A stretch of 64,000 bases of DNA from Firm-08 sp045541535 (GCA_045541535.1 JAZQJG010000098.1:1-64000); one strand, 5' to 3'; counted from the first letter of the stretch, positions 40,170 through 49,318 are shown. The notes: generated by a model from the letters alone, not told the origin. Made by a program: numbers and translations.

Positions 40170-42152
40170 TTATTCAGCGTCGGTTTCCTCAGCGATGTCG
40201 CCATTGTCCTCCAGCAAAGCGCGGATGGACAGGCCAACCTTCTGCTTTTCGGTATCGATCTCAACGATCTTAACGTCAACCTCGTCGCCAACCTTAACAA
40301 CGTCGGCAGGCTTGCCGATACGCTTGTCGGACAGCTGAGAAATATGAATCAGACCGTCTACACCGTCAACGATGTTGGCAAATGCGCCGAAGGGCATCAG
40401 ATTTACGATCTTAACGGTGGTAACGTCACCTTCAGCAAACTTGTCGGTGAACAGTTTGAAGGGATTGTCTTCGTCCTTTTTGTAGCCGAGAGAAACCTTC
40501 TTGTTCTCAACGTCAAGCTCTTTGATGTAAACTTCCAGAGTGTCGCCAACCTTGACAACCTCGTTGGGATGCTTGATCTTCTTCCAGCTGAGCTCGGTGA
40601 TATGTACCAAGCCGTCTACGCCGCCGATGTCAACAAAAACACCGAAATTGGTGATAGATCTCTCGCTACGAACGGTACCGGTCAACTTCTGGCCAACCTC
40701 GGCGTTCGCCCAGAAAGCTTCCTGAGCCTGCTTTCTTTCAGCACTGGCAACAGCCTTCATGGAGCCGATGATCTTCTTGCGTCCGCGAACGGTGGAGAAC
40801 TCAATGATGTTCAGCTTAACTTCGGTCTTCAGCAGGGTCTCAAAGTCAAAGTCACGGGGCTTTGCAGTCTGAGACATGGGAACGAACACACGTACGCCGT
40901 ATACAGAAACTGTCAGACCGCCGTTGTTAACGCCGGTTACGACACCTTCAACAACTTCCTTTTCATTCATTGCGGCCTCAATCTTCTCAAAGCCTGCAAG
41001 GGCGTCCAGTTTCTTCTTGGACAAAGCGATCGTACCTTCTACGTCGCTGACTCTCAATACGATAGCGTCAAACTCGTCGCCGACTTTGACGGCAGTCTCC
41101 AGATCCACGGCAGGATCCGAAGAGAAATTGTCTCTGGTAATGAAGCCGGATTGTTTGGCCCCCAGTTCTACCTTGATTTCAGTAGGAGTAACACCTACTA
41201 CAACAACCTTTACACGCTCACCGGTGGTAATGGTCTTGCAGGAATCCTCCAGCATTTCGGCAAAGGTCATTTCGCCAACTTCCGCTACATTTTTCGTCTC
41301 TTCTGACATTGTTTCTTTTACCTCCTCAATTACACAGTCCGGTGTTGAAGCACCGGCTGTGATACCGATCAAATTGAATTTTTTTATAGTTTCGATCGGT
41401 AGTTCGCCGGCCGACTCAATCAAAAAAGAATTCGGACACACTGCCTGCGCTATGTGATAAAGCTTGTTTGTATTGGAGCTTTGCTTGCCGCCAACCACAA
41501 AAAAAGCGTCACATTTTGCAGCCAATCGGCCGCATTCTTCCTGTCTTAAATCGGTAGCATTACAGATTGTATCATATATTATTGAATTTTTAAAGGTTTT
41601 TTTGATAATTTTTTCACATTTTTTAAATTCTTTTACGGAAAAAGTAGTTTGCCAAACTACATCCACAAACAAATTCTCGGAATGTGTAAAATTTTTGGTG
41701 ATTTTTTCAAGTCCTTCCGCATCCCGAAAGACCAGACATCGCTCCGGATGGGCAAAACTACGAATCCCCATCACCTCGGGATGACCTTCATCCCCACCGA
41801 TAAGTACCCAATGATCACCCTCAGCCACTCGCTCAACAATCCGATGGATCTTGGCCACAAAGGGACAGGTTGTGTCAATTACTTTACCGGCTTTTTGGTC
41901 CAGTAAAAGATAATCTTCCTTGGTGATTCCGTGAGCACGCACCACGGCAACGGCTCCTTCCGGAAGATCGGCGGGTGAATCCACAATTTTTACCCCTCTT
42001 TCCCCCATCCGTGCAATAATCTGGGGATTATGGATAATCGGACCGATGGTGCAAATTTTTTCATTGTGCTCCTCAATTGCCTTTTCCAAAAGATTTACAG
42101 CACGCTCTACGCCAAAACAAAATCCCGCACTTTTTGCTACGATTATCTTCAT
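40170..42152 (-). CDS. ispH: IspH (HMBPP reductase) fused to ribosomal protein S1-type domains
   Basis: A 660-aa fusion. Residues about 1-280 are IspH/LytB, the last MEP-pathway enzyme: the 4Fe-4S cysteines are in KSAGFCFGV, DTTCPFV and YDTICNATDLRQEE, and VRAHGI and GGKQSSNT bind substrate. From about residue 290 come four S1 RNA-binding domains (GAKQSGFI, GVRVFVP, FGVFVDIGGVDGLVH, FGAFANIVDGVDGLIH). The same fusion is known from other Clostridia, where it stands in for rpsA. The ATG pair at 42155/42152 overlaps the plsC stop; I prefer 42152 for spacing to GGGAG. Confidence 0.95.
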   Translation of the reverse strand: MKIIVAKSAGFCFGVERAVNLLEKAIEEHNEKICTIGPIIHNPQIIARMGERGVKIVDSPADLPEGAVAVVRAHGITKEDYLLLDQKAGKVIDTTCPFVAKIHRIVERVAEGDHWVLIGGDEGHPEVMGIRSFAHPERCLVFRDAEGLEKITKNFTHSENLFVDVVWQTTFSVKEFKKCEKIIKKTFKNSIIYDTICNATDLRQEECGRLAAKCDAFFVVGGKQSSNTNKLYHIAQAVCPNSFLIESAGELPIETIKKFNLIGITAGASTPDCVIEEVKETMSEETKNVAEVGEMTFAEMLEDSCKTITTGERVKVVVVGVTPTEIKVELGAKQSGFITRDNFSSDPAVDLETAVKVGDEFDAIVLRVSDVEGTIALSKKKLDALAGFEKIEAAMNEKEVVEGVVTGVNNGGLTVSVYGVRVFVPMSQTAKPRDFDFETLLKTEVKLNIIEFSTVRGRKKIIGSMKAVASAERKQAQEAFWANAEVGQKLTGTVRSERSITNFGVFVDIGGVDGLVHITELSWKKIKHPNEVVKVGDTLEVYIKELDVENKKVSLGYKKDEDNPFKLFTDKFAEGDVTTVKIVNLMPFGAFANIVDGVDGLIHISQLSDKRIGKPADVVKVGDEVDVKIVEIDTEKQKVGLSIRALLEDNGDIAEETDAE

Positions 42153-42154
42153 CA

Positions 42155-42733
42155 TTATTCTCCCAAAGCGTAGATGGAATCCAGAATTTTTTGACTTGCT
42201 TCTTGATATTCCATATCACCGCAAAGTTCCTCATAGGAGCGGGGTTGATCAAAATAAACGTCGGTACGGCAAAATGGCTTAAAGGTGCCCTTAGAAGGCT
42301 TAATACGCACCATCAGTAACGGAGCCTTTGACCGTTTGGCAATTAAAGCTACGCCTGCTTTTGCACTGGACACCTTACCGTTAAGAATGCGCGTGCCTTC
42401 CGGAAAAATACCCAAAATACCGTTGTCTTTTACGATAGAAAGACAGGTACGGATCGCTTTAAGATCCTTCCCTTCCCGATCCACCGGAAATGCACCGATT
42501 TTTTGTAAAATAAATCCAAGTACAGGTGCGTTGCATGCCTCTTTTTTTGCTATAAAACGAAGCGGGGTTTTCATCGCTAAACCGATAAAAACCGGATCAA
42601 AATATGAAATATGATTGGCGCAAACGATCAGCGGACCGCTTTGGGGAATGTTTTCAAGTCCGTGATATTTTCTGGGCATCAACACAAAGCAAATGGGTCT
42701 GATCAGCTCACGAATAAATTTATAAAATTTCAT
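42155..42733 (-). CDS. plsC: 1-acyl-sn-glycerol-3-phosphate acyltransferase
   Basis: A 192-aa acyltransferase with motif I NHISYFDPV and motif III FPEGTRI. It makes phosphatidic acid at the membrane. It lies 2 bp after cmk and overlaps ispH-S1 by the stop/start TAATG, an order seen in Clostridia (cmk-plsC-ispH). Confidence 0.93.
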   Translation of the reverse strand: MKFYKFIRELIRPICFVLMPRKYHGLENIPQSGPLIVCANHISYFDPVFIGLAMKTPLRFIAKKEACNAPVLGFILQKIGAFPVDREGKDLKAIRTCLSIVKDNGILGIFPEGTRILNGKVSSAKAGVALIAKRSKAPLLMVRIKPSKGTFKPFCRTDVYFDQPRSYEELCGDMEYQEASQKILDSIYALGE

Positions 42734-42735
42734 AT

Positions 42736-43407
42736 TCAGATCTTCTCCTTGATAATCGCAACCAGCCGCTCCAGAGATTGGTCAAAATCAAGTTCAGAGG
42801 TGTCCAGTATAATGCTGGTTTCAGAAGGTTTGAGCGGTGCCACCTCACGGTGAGAATCCTGATAATCACGATCAATGATATCCTGCAACAATTGTTGAAA
42901 ATCAATTTGCTGTCCCCGCTGCTGCAGTTCAGCATACCTGCGTTTAGCACGGATTTCGGGAGATGCAGTCAAAAAAATCTTTACGTTTGCATCGGGCAAT
43001 ACTACGGTACCAATGTCACGCCCATCCATAATTACACTGTTTTCTCTGGCCAACTTTCGCTGCGTCTCCAGCAAAAAGGCTCTGACCTCAGGAATTTTGG
43101 CTACGGCAGAAGCATAGGCGGAAATAATATGGGTGCGAATCTCCGCCGAGACGTTTTCACCGTTCAAATAGATAAGTTGTTCCCCGTCCACGTACCGAAT
43201 GCTGATATCGATTTCGGAAAGCATTGAAACAATAGGCGTTACGTCATCCAGTACAATGCCTTTACGATGGGCGTACAGACCAATCGTACGATACATTGCG
43301 CCGGTATCTACGTAAATAAAACCTAACTGCGCCGCTGCTTTTCTGGAAAGGGTGCTTTTTCCGCTACCGGAAGGCCCGTCGATTGCTACATTTACAATTT
43401 TATTCAT
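42736..43407 (-). CDS. cmk: cytidylate kinase
   Basis: A 223-aa CMP/dCMP kinase. The P-loop IDGPSGSGKSTLS is at the N terminus, then YVDTGAMYRTIGLYA, VIMDGRDIGTVVLPDA and a C-terminal DRDYQDSHREVAPL. ATGA overlaps the stop of the flavoprotein upstream, with GGAGGAG before the ATG. Confidence 0.96.
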   Translation of the reverse strand: MNKIVNVAIDGPSGSGKSTLSRKAAAQLGFIYVDTGAMYRTIGLYAHRKGIVLDDVTPIVSMLSEIDISIRYVDGEQLIYLNGENVSAEIRTHIISAYASAVAKIPEVRAFLLETQRKLARENSVIMDGRDIGTVVLPDANVKIFLTASPEIRAKRRYAELQQRGQQIDFQQLLQDIIDRDYQDSHREVAPLKPSETSIILDTSELDFDQSLERLVAIIKEKI

Positions 43408-44624
43408 AATAACTCCTCCGCCGCACTTTTTCCGGCAAGATACCCGGTTGAAAATGCGATTTGTAAATTAAATCCACCGGTATAGGCATCCACGTCCAAC
43501 ACCTCACCGGCAAAATAGATTTTTTCATTGATTTTTGAAGCCATGGTTTTGGGTGAAATTTCACTCACCGCAACACCGCCGGCAGTAATGATAGCTTTTT
43601 CAATCCCTTCTTTTCCAATCAAATCAAGGGTAAATGACTTAAGGCCTTGCACCAGCGTCTCTCGTTCCTCTTTGGTAATCTGATTGACCTTCTTGAAGGG
43701 TGAAATTCTACAGTATTCTAACAAAATCGGCAATAATTTGTGAGGTAATAACCCCTCAATGCCGTTGAGCACGTTTTTGTTCATAACCAATGAAAAGTCG
43801 CGCAATAAACGCTGGTGTAGTTGCTCTTCACTCAGTGCCGGTTTAAAGTCGATGACGGCTCTGGCCTGCTCAAAATCATCAAAATGAGCCGACGCCGATA
43901 AAACGGTAGGGCCGGAGATTCCGATATGGGTAAACAGCAACTCTCCAAAATCGGTATACACACGCTTATTGCCGCGATAAAAGGATACCCCAACGTTTTT
44001 AAGGGTCATCCCTGCCAGCTCACAGCAAAAATTCTGCTTACATTTCAGACCGATCAAAGAAGGACGGGGCTCCACAATGGTGTGACCAATTGCCTCTGCA
44101 AAGCGGTAACCATCCCCCGTGCTACCCGTTTTGGGATAGGACAGGCCGCCGGTTGCAATGATACAACGCTTGGCCATATATTCTTTCTGTCCCACAATCA
44201 AAACGTCGTTTACTCGAGGTGTAATACTCTTCACTGTATCCTGACATATTACAACGCCAAGTTCTTTTGCAAAGCGTACCAAAGCATCGCGAATATCCGC
44301 AGACCTGTCACTTTGAGGAAACACTCTTTGTCCCCGTTCGGTTTTCAGCTTTACGCCCAGGTTTTCAAAAAAAGACATAGTGTCTCTTGCGTTAAACTGA
44401 TAAAAGGCACTGTATAAAAATTTGGGGTTATGTGCTACTTCGGCCAGCAAAGTTTGTTCATCACAGTTATTGGTGACGTTGCATCTACCCTTTCCGGTGA
44501 TTAACAGTTTGAGGCCCGGAGCTTCGTTCTTTTCAATGATCTCCACCGTTGCCCCCAGCATAGCCGCCTGAATAGCGGCCATCAAGCCGGCAGGTCCGGC
44601 ACCGATCACAATTATATCTATCAT
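43404..44624 (-). CDS. FAD-dependent oxidoreductase, HI0933/BaiN-like
   Basis: A 406-aa flavoprotein of the HI0933 family. It has a dinucleotide-binding IVIGAGPAGLMAAIQAA at the N terminus, GKGRCNVTN, ATGGLSYPKTGSTGDGY and a C-terminal second FAD contact FAGEVLDVDAYTGGFNLQIAF. Family members are mostly uncharacterised; one branch acts on bile acids. ATG 44624 was chosen with GGTGAAA upstream; in-frame starts at 44636 and 44651 are weaker. Confidence 0.88.
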   Translation of the reverse strand: MIDIIVIGAGPAGLMAAIQAAMLGATVEIIEKNEAPGLKLLITGKGRCNVTNNCDEQTLLAEVAHNPKFLYSAFYQFNARDTMSFFENLGVKLKTERGQRVFPQSDRSADIRDALVRFAKELGVVICQDTVKSITPRVNDVLIVGQKEYMAKRCIIATGGLSYPKTGSTGDGYRFAEAIGHTIVEPRPSLIGLKCKQNFCCELAGMTLKNVGVSFYRGNKRVYTDFGELLFTHIGISGPTVLSASAHFDDFEQARAVIDFKPALSEEQLHQRLLRDFSLVMNKNVLNGIEGLLPHKLLPILLEYCRISPFKKVNQITKEERETLVQGLKSFTLDLIGKEGIEKAIITAGGVAVSEISPKTMASKINEKIYFAGEVLDVDAYTGGFNLQIAFSTGYLAGKSAAEELL

Positions 44625-44641
44625 ACATTTCACCATTTTGT

Positions 44642-44670
44642 ATTGTAACACATATTTATTTAATTGGCAA
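44642..44670 (-). promoter_or_regulatory. promoter of the flavoprotein-cmk-plsC-ispH operon
   Basis: Minus strand TTGCCA (44665-44670), 17-bp spacer, TACAAT (44642-44647) with extended TG. Confidence 0.65.
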
Positions 44671-44695
44671 CAATTACGCTATAAGAAAAAAACAG

Positions 44696-44723
44696 TTGAT
44701 TTTTTCAAAATATATGTTAAAAT
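44696..44723 (+). promoter_or_regulatory. promoter of tRNA-Thr
   Basis: TTGATT (44696-44701), 16-bp spacer, TAAAAT (44718-44723). Confidence 0.55.
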
Positions 44724-44735
44724 ATATAAGTGCTT

Positions 44736-44811
44736 GCTGGAGTGGCACAGTCGGTAGCGCAGCTGATTCGTAATCAGCAGGTCGTGGGTTCAAGTCCCAT
44801 CTCCAGCTCCA
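44736..44811 (+). tRNA. tRNA-Thr (anticodon CGT)
   Basis: A 76-nt cloverleaf with an encoded CCA. Acceptor GCTGGAG/CTCCAGC is perfect. Anticodon stem GCTGA/TCAGC encloses TTCGTAA (anticodon CGT). The T-loop is GGTTCAAGTCC. Confidence 0.93.
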
Positions 44812-44816
44812 TATTA

Positions 44817-44849
44817 CAAGGACCGTTTTATTGGCGGTCCTTGTTTTTT
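44817..44849 (+). terminator. terminator of tRNA-Thr
   Basis: A 9-bp stem CAAGGACCG/CGGTCCTTG followed by TTTTTT. Confidence 0.88.
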
Positions 44850-44869
44850 ATCTCATTTTAAATTTTTTA

Positions 44870-44898
44870 TTGAAATTTTACGTAAAATGAGATACAAT
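44870..44898 (+). promoter_or_regulatory. promoter of ireB
   Basis: TTGAAA (44870-44875), 17-bp spacer, TACAAT (44893-44898). Confidence 0.65.
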
Positions 44899-44917
44899 AT
44901 ATCAGAGGTGAGTTATT

Positions 44918-45163
44918 ATGAACGGAAATACTTTGCAATTCAATATCAACGGCGATCGTGAACAACAAACCAAAATGATTTTGACCGCTGTATATGATGC
45001 ACTTAAAGAAAAGGGATACAATCCCTTAAATCAGATCGTCGGTTACCTGTTGTCCGAGGATCCCACGTATATTACCAACCATAACAACGCACGCTCCCTG
45101 ATTCGCAAAATCGACCGTGAGGAGCTGTTGCAAACGCTCTTAAAATCTTATTTAGATGGCTGA
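44918..45163 (+). CDS. ireB: IreB family regulatory phosphoprotein (UPF0297)
   Basis: An 81-aa protein. KEKGYNPLNQIVGYLLSEDPTYITNHNNAR and the ending RKIDREELL are the hallmark of IreB/YrzL, a substrate of the PASTA kinase IreK that affects cephalosporin tolerance in Enterococcus. It usually stands beside alaS and ruvX; here it is alone with its own promoter and terminator. AGAGGTGAG precedes the ATG. Confidence 0.92.
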   Translation: MNGNTLQFNINGDREQQTKMILTAVYDALKEKGYNPLNQIVGYLLSEDPTYITNHNNARSLIRKIDREELLQTLLKSYLDG

Positions 45164-45170
45164 TCAAAAC

Positions 45171-45206
45171 TCCTGTGGCGGCATTTTGCTGTCACAGGAT
45201 TATTTT
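45171..45206 (+). terminator. terminator of ireB
   Basis: Stem TCCTGTG/CACAGGA (45171-45177/45193-45199) with a 15-nt loop and TTATTTTTG after it. Confidence 0.7.
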
Positions 45207-45213
45207 TGTTCAA

Positions 45214-45248
45214 AATAAGCTGACCCCGGATTACAGGGTCAGCTTATT
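45214..45248. terminator. terminator of the minus-strand DUF4330 operon
   Basis: A 13-bp stem AATAAGCTGACCC/GGGTCAGCTTATT with a 9-nt loop directly after the stop at 45249; TTATTTTG follows on the minus strand. Confidence 0.85.
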
Positions 45249-45743
45249 TCATTTAATTTCAATTGAAAGCAGAGTGCCCTTGCACTCCAAAACACCGTTG
45301 GTAACGTCCAGTGCCTGACCGGGAATGAGTTTATAGTTTTTGCCCACGAAATACTTCCCATCACGACAAACCAGCTCATCCGATTGCAGTGTCACTTCCG
45401 CCACAAAATACATAGGATTGGCGGCAGAATATATTTTTCCATCTGCGGAATTTACCGTATCCACACGGTTTTCACTGGTGACGGAAACCACCTTTCCCAA
45501 ATCCTGAATCTTCGGAACGGCAATCAGGTCACCTTGCTGCAACGCCTCCACCTCATAGGAACGCAAATTGCTCAGACGAATGGTGATCTCACCCTGCTGA
45601 TAGTCGGGCATATAGACCGTGTTATCCACCATCGTTAGCTTATAAACGCCGCCAAGCAACAACACAGTGAAAATAAGAAGCAAAATAAAGTCAAGCAGAT
45701 TGATCTTACCAAACAGATTTCCCTTTTGATCTACGATTCTCAT
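45249..45743 (-). CDS. DUF4330 domain protein
   Basis: A 164-aa protein with one N-terminal membrane helix (LLDFILLLIFTVLLLGGVYK) and an outside-facing beta-rich domain, matching DUF4330. Function unknown. Its start overlaps the stop of the upstream paralogue by ATGA. It is last in the O-antigen ligase-glycosyltransferase run, so a role in surface glycan assembly is plausible but unproven. Confidence 0.8.
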   Translation of the reverse strand: MRIVDQKGNLFGKINLLDFILLLIFTVLLLGGVYKLTMVDNTVYMPDYQQGEITIRLSNLRSYEVEALQQGDLIAVPKIQDLGKVVSVTSENRVDTVNSADGKIYSAANPMYFVAEVTLQSDELVCRDGKYFVGKNYKLIPGQALDVTNGVLECKGTLLSIEIK

Positions 45744-46225
45744 TTGGATACCTCAACCTCCTTTATACCGGTAACGTAACCATTAAAACGATACGTATCC
45801 GTTTCAAAGTGCCACTCATCGTCGTAAATAACCGAACGGTTTTGCGCAAACACGGCACCCTTATCATTTTTATATCCGGTGGTTTTAACAACGACGCGAC
45901 AGAAAATATGATCGTCACTTTCCGCCAAATCAAATTGTTTAGTCGTTTCATTAAACACAGCCGCTTGATACGGTAAGGATTCAACGGACTCAATAACGCC
46001 GAATTCCTTATCGTCGGAAATAATGTACACAACGTCGCCGACTTTGAGTTTATCAAACGTGCCCACCTTTGCCTTTTCGGTCTCAAAGGTAAGATAGTAA
46101 TCCATTTCCGGATTTGCGCTCAATTCAGTGTCTGCAGGGCGGAACAAAAAGAAGCAGACACCTGCAATCAAAACAACTGCGATACAAACGATCAGTGTAT
46201 CCAGCCAATTCCATTTTCTTTTCAT
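45740..46225 (-). CDS. DUF4330-like membrane-anchored protein, paralogue
   Basis: A 161-aa protein built like its downstream neighbour, with an N-terminal helix (WLDTLIVCIAVVLIAGVCFFLF), then a short beta-rich domain with KVGDVVYIISDDKEFGVI. Sequence identity to the neighbour is low but the layout is the same, suggesting an old tandem duplication. AAAGGAGC precedes the ATG, 1 bp after the glycosyltransferase stop. Confidence 0.7.
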   Translation of the reverse strand: MKRKWNWLDTLIVCIAVVLIAGVCFFLFRPADTELSANPEMDYYLTFETEKAKVGTFDKLKVGDVVYIISDDKEFGVIESVESLPYQAAVFNETTKQFDLAESDDHIFCRVVVKTTGYKNDKGAVFAQNRSVIYDDEWHFETDTYRFNGYVTGIKEVEVSK

Positions 46226-46226
46226 A

Positions 46227-47348
46227 TCATTTGCTCCTTTGTATTAAATCGGAATATACTTCTTCCATTTCGGCAGCCATCGTCTCCGCCGTAAATCGCT
46301 TCTTAAAGCTGTCGCCGGCGCCAACCGAAGTTTTTGCATACAATTCCTTATCATTTTTCATACGCAAAATTGCTTTTGCCAAGGTATGGGCATCCTTTTT
46401 ACGGAAAATCAAACCGTTTTCTTCGTGGGAGACAACGTACGGGTTACCTCCAAAATCCGAAACAACGGCCGGAATGCCCAATGAAAAGCCTTCCAGCAAA
46501 GCCATAGAAGTGGCTTCAGTACCATAGGAGGCGTTTAACTGCAGATCGGTAACAGACAGCAGGCGCCCGATTTCTTTGATAAATCCGACGAAGCAAACCA
46601 TATCCGTTACGTCCTGCTCAGCGGCATACGCTTTCAACTCTTCTTCAATACCACCGGTGCCGGCAATCAATACACGAACGTCACTTTCTCCCTGATCCTT
46701 CAGCAATCTGGCGGCATCAATCACGTATTTGTGACCCTTAACCTCTTCCAGACGGGCGATAATGGAACAGACAAAGGCATCTTTGCCAATACCGTATTGT
46801 TCACGAATCTGAATACAATTTTCCACGTCCTGGCGTTCCACTGCTTCCACGCCATTGAAAATCACGTCAATCTTATCCTCCGGCGTGCCGGAATCTGTGA
46901 GCAACGTCTTGGCGGCAGGAGAAACGGCAATAATTCGGTCAGCATAATGGGAATTGATGGTGCCAAGGGCTGTACGACCCAAAAAGGAGGTTTGCCAAGC
47001 AGGCAGATCAAATACACTGTGTCTGGTATACACCACCTTACAACCGCATTGTTTTCCTGCAATGCGAGCACTAAGCGCACCATGGGAATGTACAATATCG
47101 GGACGAAGGGTGCGAATTACTTTTTTCAATGCCTTTACATCAGCCGCATTAAAAGAACGGTCATACAAGCCGTCAAGTTCAATGATCTGATATGCATCAG
47201 CGTCCATATATGCAAGAAGCTTGCTCCCTTTGGGCAGGACGACGGAAACCTCGAATTTTGCAGAGTCAAAGTGATTGAGATAATTAAGAAGCACTCTGCC
47301 GGCACCGCCAAAATTTGTATCACTGATGCAATGCAATACTCTAATCAA
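46227..47348 (-). CDS. glycosyltransferase family 4
   Basis: A 373-aa GT-B glycosyltransferase. The N-terminal VLHCISDTNFGGAGRVLLNYL and the C-terminal donor-site segment LEGFSLGIPAVVSDFGGNPYVV with EENGLIF are family 4 hallmarks. The sugar is unknown. The best start is TTG 47348 with GGGGAGG 9-10 nt upstream; it overlaps the end of the ligase gene by 8 bp. Confidence 0.9.
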   Translation of the reverse strand: MIRVLHCISDTNFGGAGRVLLNYLNHFDSAKFEVSVVLPKGSKLLAYMDADAYQIIELDGLYDRSFNAADVKALKKVIRTLRPDIVHSHGALSARIAGKQCGCKVVYTRHSVFDLPAWQTSFLGRTALGTINSHYADRIIAVSPAAKTLLTDSGTPEDKIDVIFNGVEAVERQDVENCIQIREQYGIGKDAFVCSIIARLEEVKGHKYVIDAARLLKDQGESDVRVLIAGTGGIEEELKAYAAEQDVTDMVCFVGFIKEIGRLLSVTDLQLNASYGTEATSMALLEGFSLGIPAVVSDFGGNPYVVSHEENGLIFRKKDAHTLAKAILRMKNDKELYAKTSVGAGDSFKKRFTAETMAAEMEEVYSDLIQRSK

Positions 47349-49113
47349 CCTTCTTTTCCTCCCCTCTCAAAATCTTATAGGTAGCAAAGCCGAGAGCCAC
47401 TACGATCCAGAACAGAAAATACACTCTGTAGTTATACCAAGTATAGTCAAAAATACTTTGTACCAAAAAGCCGAATAGTACCGAACCGAAGGTGATCAAC
47501 AGCACCTTACGACGGTCCGTATGTTTCAACCGCTTTTCAAAAGAAATAATATTGCGGTGATAGACAAACATCAGAAAAGCAAAATATACCAGACCGGCAA
47601 TACCAAAGCTTGTCATCAATTGCAAAAAGAGAGAGTGAGTATGTGGCGCAACAATGCCTTGTATGCCAAAGAAGGGATATACGTAATTGAACGCCGCCTC
47701 ACCGATTCCAAGACCGCTGGGCCAATAAGTTTTTAGCAACTCAAAGGAACCCTCATAAATTTTCAAACGATAGGAGGTAGAACTATCCGCCAGATTCACC
47801 ATACTCAAAATACGGTCAATCATATTTTGCGGCAACATCATAATGCCCACCGGCGTTCCAACCACCAGCAAAATGCCCAAAATCTTTTTGTTATACATCC
47901 ACAAAAAAACGAGTACTGTGACCACCAATCCCACGTAACAACCACGGGAATATGTCAAAGCCAGCGCTATGAGAGATAAAGCAAGGGTACCAAAGCAGGC
48001 GATTTTATATTTCCATTTATTAAAATAAATGCCAAGACCTGCCGCCAGCGGAATAACCAGCAACAAGAATTCGCCGAAAACGTTGGGATTGGCAAAGGTG
48101 CTGTAAATACGAATATCCAGATTTTGAAACAAAGTCGTATCGGTCCACGTGGTATCCACCTGTCCGGATAAATATTGATAGAGACCGATCACACCGGCGA
48201 TCACGGCGCCAATCATCAACCAGCTTAAAGACATCACCAAATCACGACGGGATCTGACGTTGCGAATAATAATAAAGACGGTGGAAAACATAATGATCCA
48301 CATCGCGGAAACCCGCAAGCTGTCACTGACAGAAAAAGAAAACAGGCTGCTGATCAGGCACAAAGCAATATAAGCCGCCAGTAAAAGGTCAATATAATCC
48401 AGCCGCGTTTTACCAATCGTACCGTAAAAGCGTTGAAGCCATTGAGACAAGGCGAGCAGGATGCAAAGCGTAATACAAACGCTGGTTCCGAAAACCGGCA
48501 AGCATACCATAATCAAGCAAATAAAACCAATGGGCTTAATATAAGTAAGCATTACCAACAAAGCGGGTGCCAGAGGCAAAAGAAATGCATATGGCATCGG
48601 TAAAAACATACCGCCGATAATGCCCAAAACTCCAATCAGACAAAGCATAAATTTGCTCTGTTTTTGAGTCGGCGCATCTTGTTTGAATTCAAAAAAACGA
48701 CCGATCAAGGAGCTGCCAATTACCGCAGAAACAGAACGGCAGGAAAAGAACAGGGGCAGAACAAACAACTCACAAACCAAATAGAGGATTCCTTCGGTTG
48801 TACTCCCATCAATCCAGCCCGATACAGATAAAGAAAGCAAGAAGAAAAACAACAAAATTGCCAACTGGCAGCATGAAATATGCAAAAGTTTTTCAGCGCT
48901 CTCATACAAAGCGGGCAAAATCTTTCCTTTTTGAAAAGGTTTAGCGTCCTTTTCCCGTCCAATTAAGGCAGAGTTGCCGATCGCACCATCCAACTCCCCT
49001 GCCCGATTTAAGGAGAAAATCACACTGCTCCCGTAGGCCTTGGCAACAAAGCGGACAAATCGCGCCAGTAGGCTGGATTGATACGTATTGGATAAAAACT
49101 GACCTATCTTCAT
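47341..49113 (-). CDS. O-antigen ligase/polymerase family membrane protein
   Basis: A 590-aa protein with about 12 membrane helices. It contains the Wzy/WaaL core, including LTYSRGCYVGLVVTVLVFLWMYNKK and a periplasm-facing loop ending in GIGEAAFNYVYPFFGIQG...PHTHSLFLQL, whose His-rich part matches the ligase signature. It probably joins or polymerises lipid-linked glycans at the cell surface. AAAGGAACC precedes the ATG. Only about 50 bp, mostly terminator, separate it from tRNA-Val, so no separate promoter is evident. Confidence 0.88.
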   Translation of the reverse strand: MKIGQFLSNTYQSSLLARFVRFVAKAYGSSVIFSLNRAGELDGAIGNSALIGREKDAKPFQKGKILPALYESAEKLLHISCCQLAILLFFFLLSLSVSGWIDGSTTEGILYLVCELFVLPLFFSCRSVSAVIGSSLIGRFFEFKQDAPTQKQSKFMLCLIGVLGIIGGMFLPMPYAFLLPLAPALLVMLTYIKPIGFICLIMVCLPVFGTSVCITLCILLALSQWLQRFYGTIGKTRLDYIDLLLAAYIALCLISSLFSFSVSDSLRVSAMWIIMFSTVFIIIRNVRSRRDLVMSLSWLMIGAVIAGVIGLYQYLSGQVDTTWTDTTLFQNLDIRIYSTFANPNVFGEFLLLVIPLAAGLGIYFNKWKYKIACFGTLALSLIALALTYSRGCYVGLVVTVLVFLWMYNKKILGILLVVGTPVGIMMLPQNMIDRILSMVNLADSSTSYRLKIYEGSFELLKTYWPSGLGIGEAAFNYVYPFFGIQGIVAPHTHSLFLQLMTSFGIAGLVYFAFLMFVYHRNIISFEKRLKHTDRRKVLLITFGSVLFGFLVQSIFDYTWYNYRVYFLFWIVVALGFATYKILRGEEKKVD

Positions 49114-49136
49114 ATGCCGGTTCCTTTCTTAAAGTA

Positions 49137-49166
49137 AAAATGCACCAACAAGCGTTGATGCATTTT
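49137..49166 (-). terminator. terminator of tRNA-Val
   Basis: Stem AAAATGCATCAAC/GTTGGTGCATTTT on the minus strand (one G:U pair), 4-nt loop, followed by TACTTT. It begins at the last base of the tRNA. Confidence 0.75.
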
Positions 49167-49242
49167 GGTGGAGACAGAGGGACTCGAACCCGCGACCTTT
49201 CGCATGTGAAGCGAACGCTCTAACCAGCTGAGCTATGCCTCC
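49166..49242 (-). tRNA. tRNA-Val (anticodon CAC)
   Basis: A 77-nt cloverleaf with an encoded CCA. Acceptor GGAGGCA/TGTCTCC, anticodon stem TTCGC/GCGAA around TTCACAT (anticodon CAC), and T-arm GGGTTCGAGTCCC. Confidence 0.92.
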
Positions 49243-49285
49243 GTATATTAATATTTGCGCTGTAAAACGCATCGTTATTATGAGG

Positions 49286-49318
49286 GAGTATACGGCCTCA
49301 CGGCGAGGCCGTATACTC
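49286..49318 (-). terminator. hairpin after pfkA without U-tract
   Basis: A perfect 14-bp stem GAGTATACGGCCTC/GAGGCCGTATACTC with a 5-nt loop, 7 bp past the pfkA stop. It is followed on the minus strand by CCTCATAATAA, so it may mark RNA processing or stability rather than firm termination. Confidence 0.5.

Noticed and set aside
40170..42152. Assembly error joining ispH and rpsA
   Set aside because: The frame is open throughout with conserved motifs on both sides, and this fusion is known from other Clostridia.
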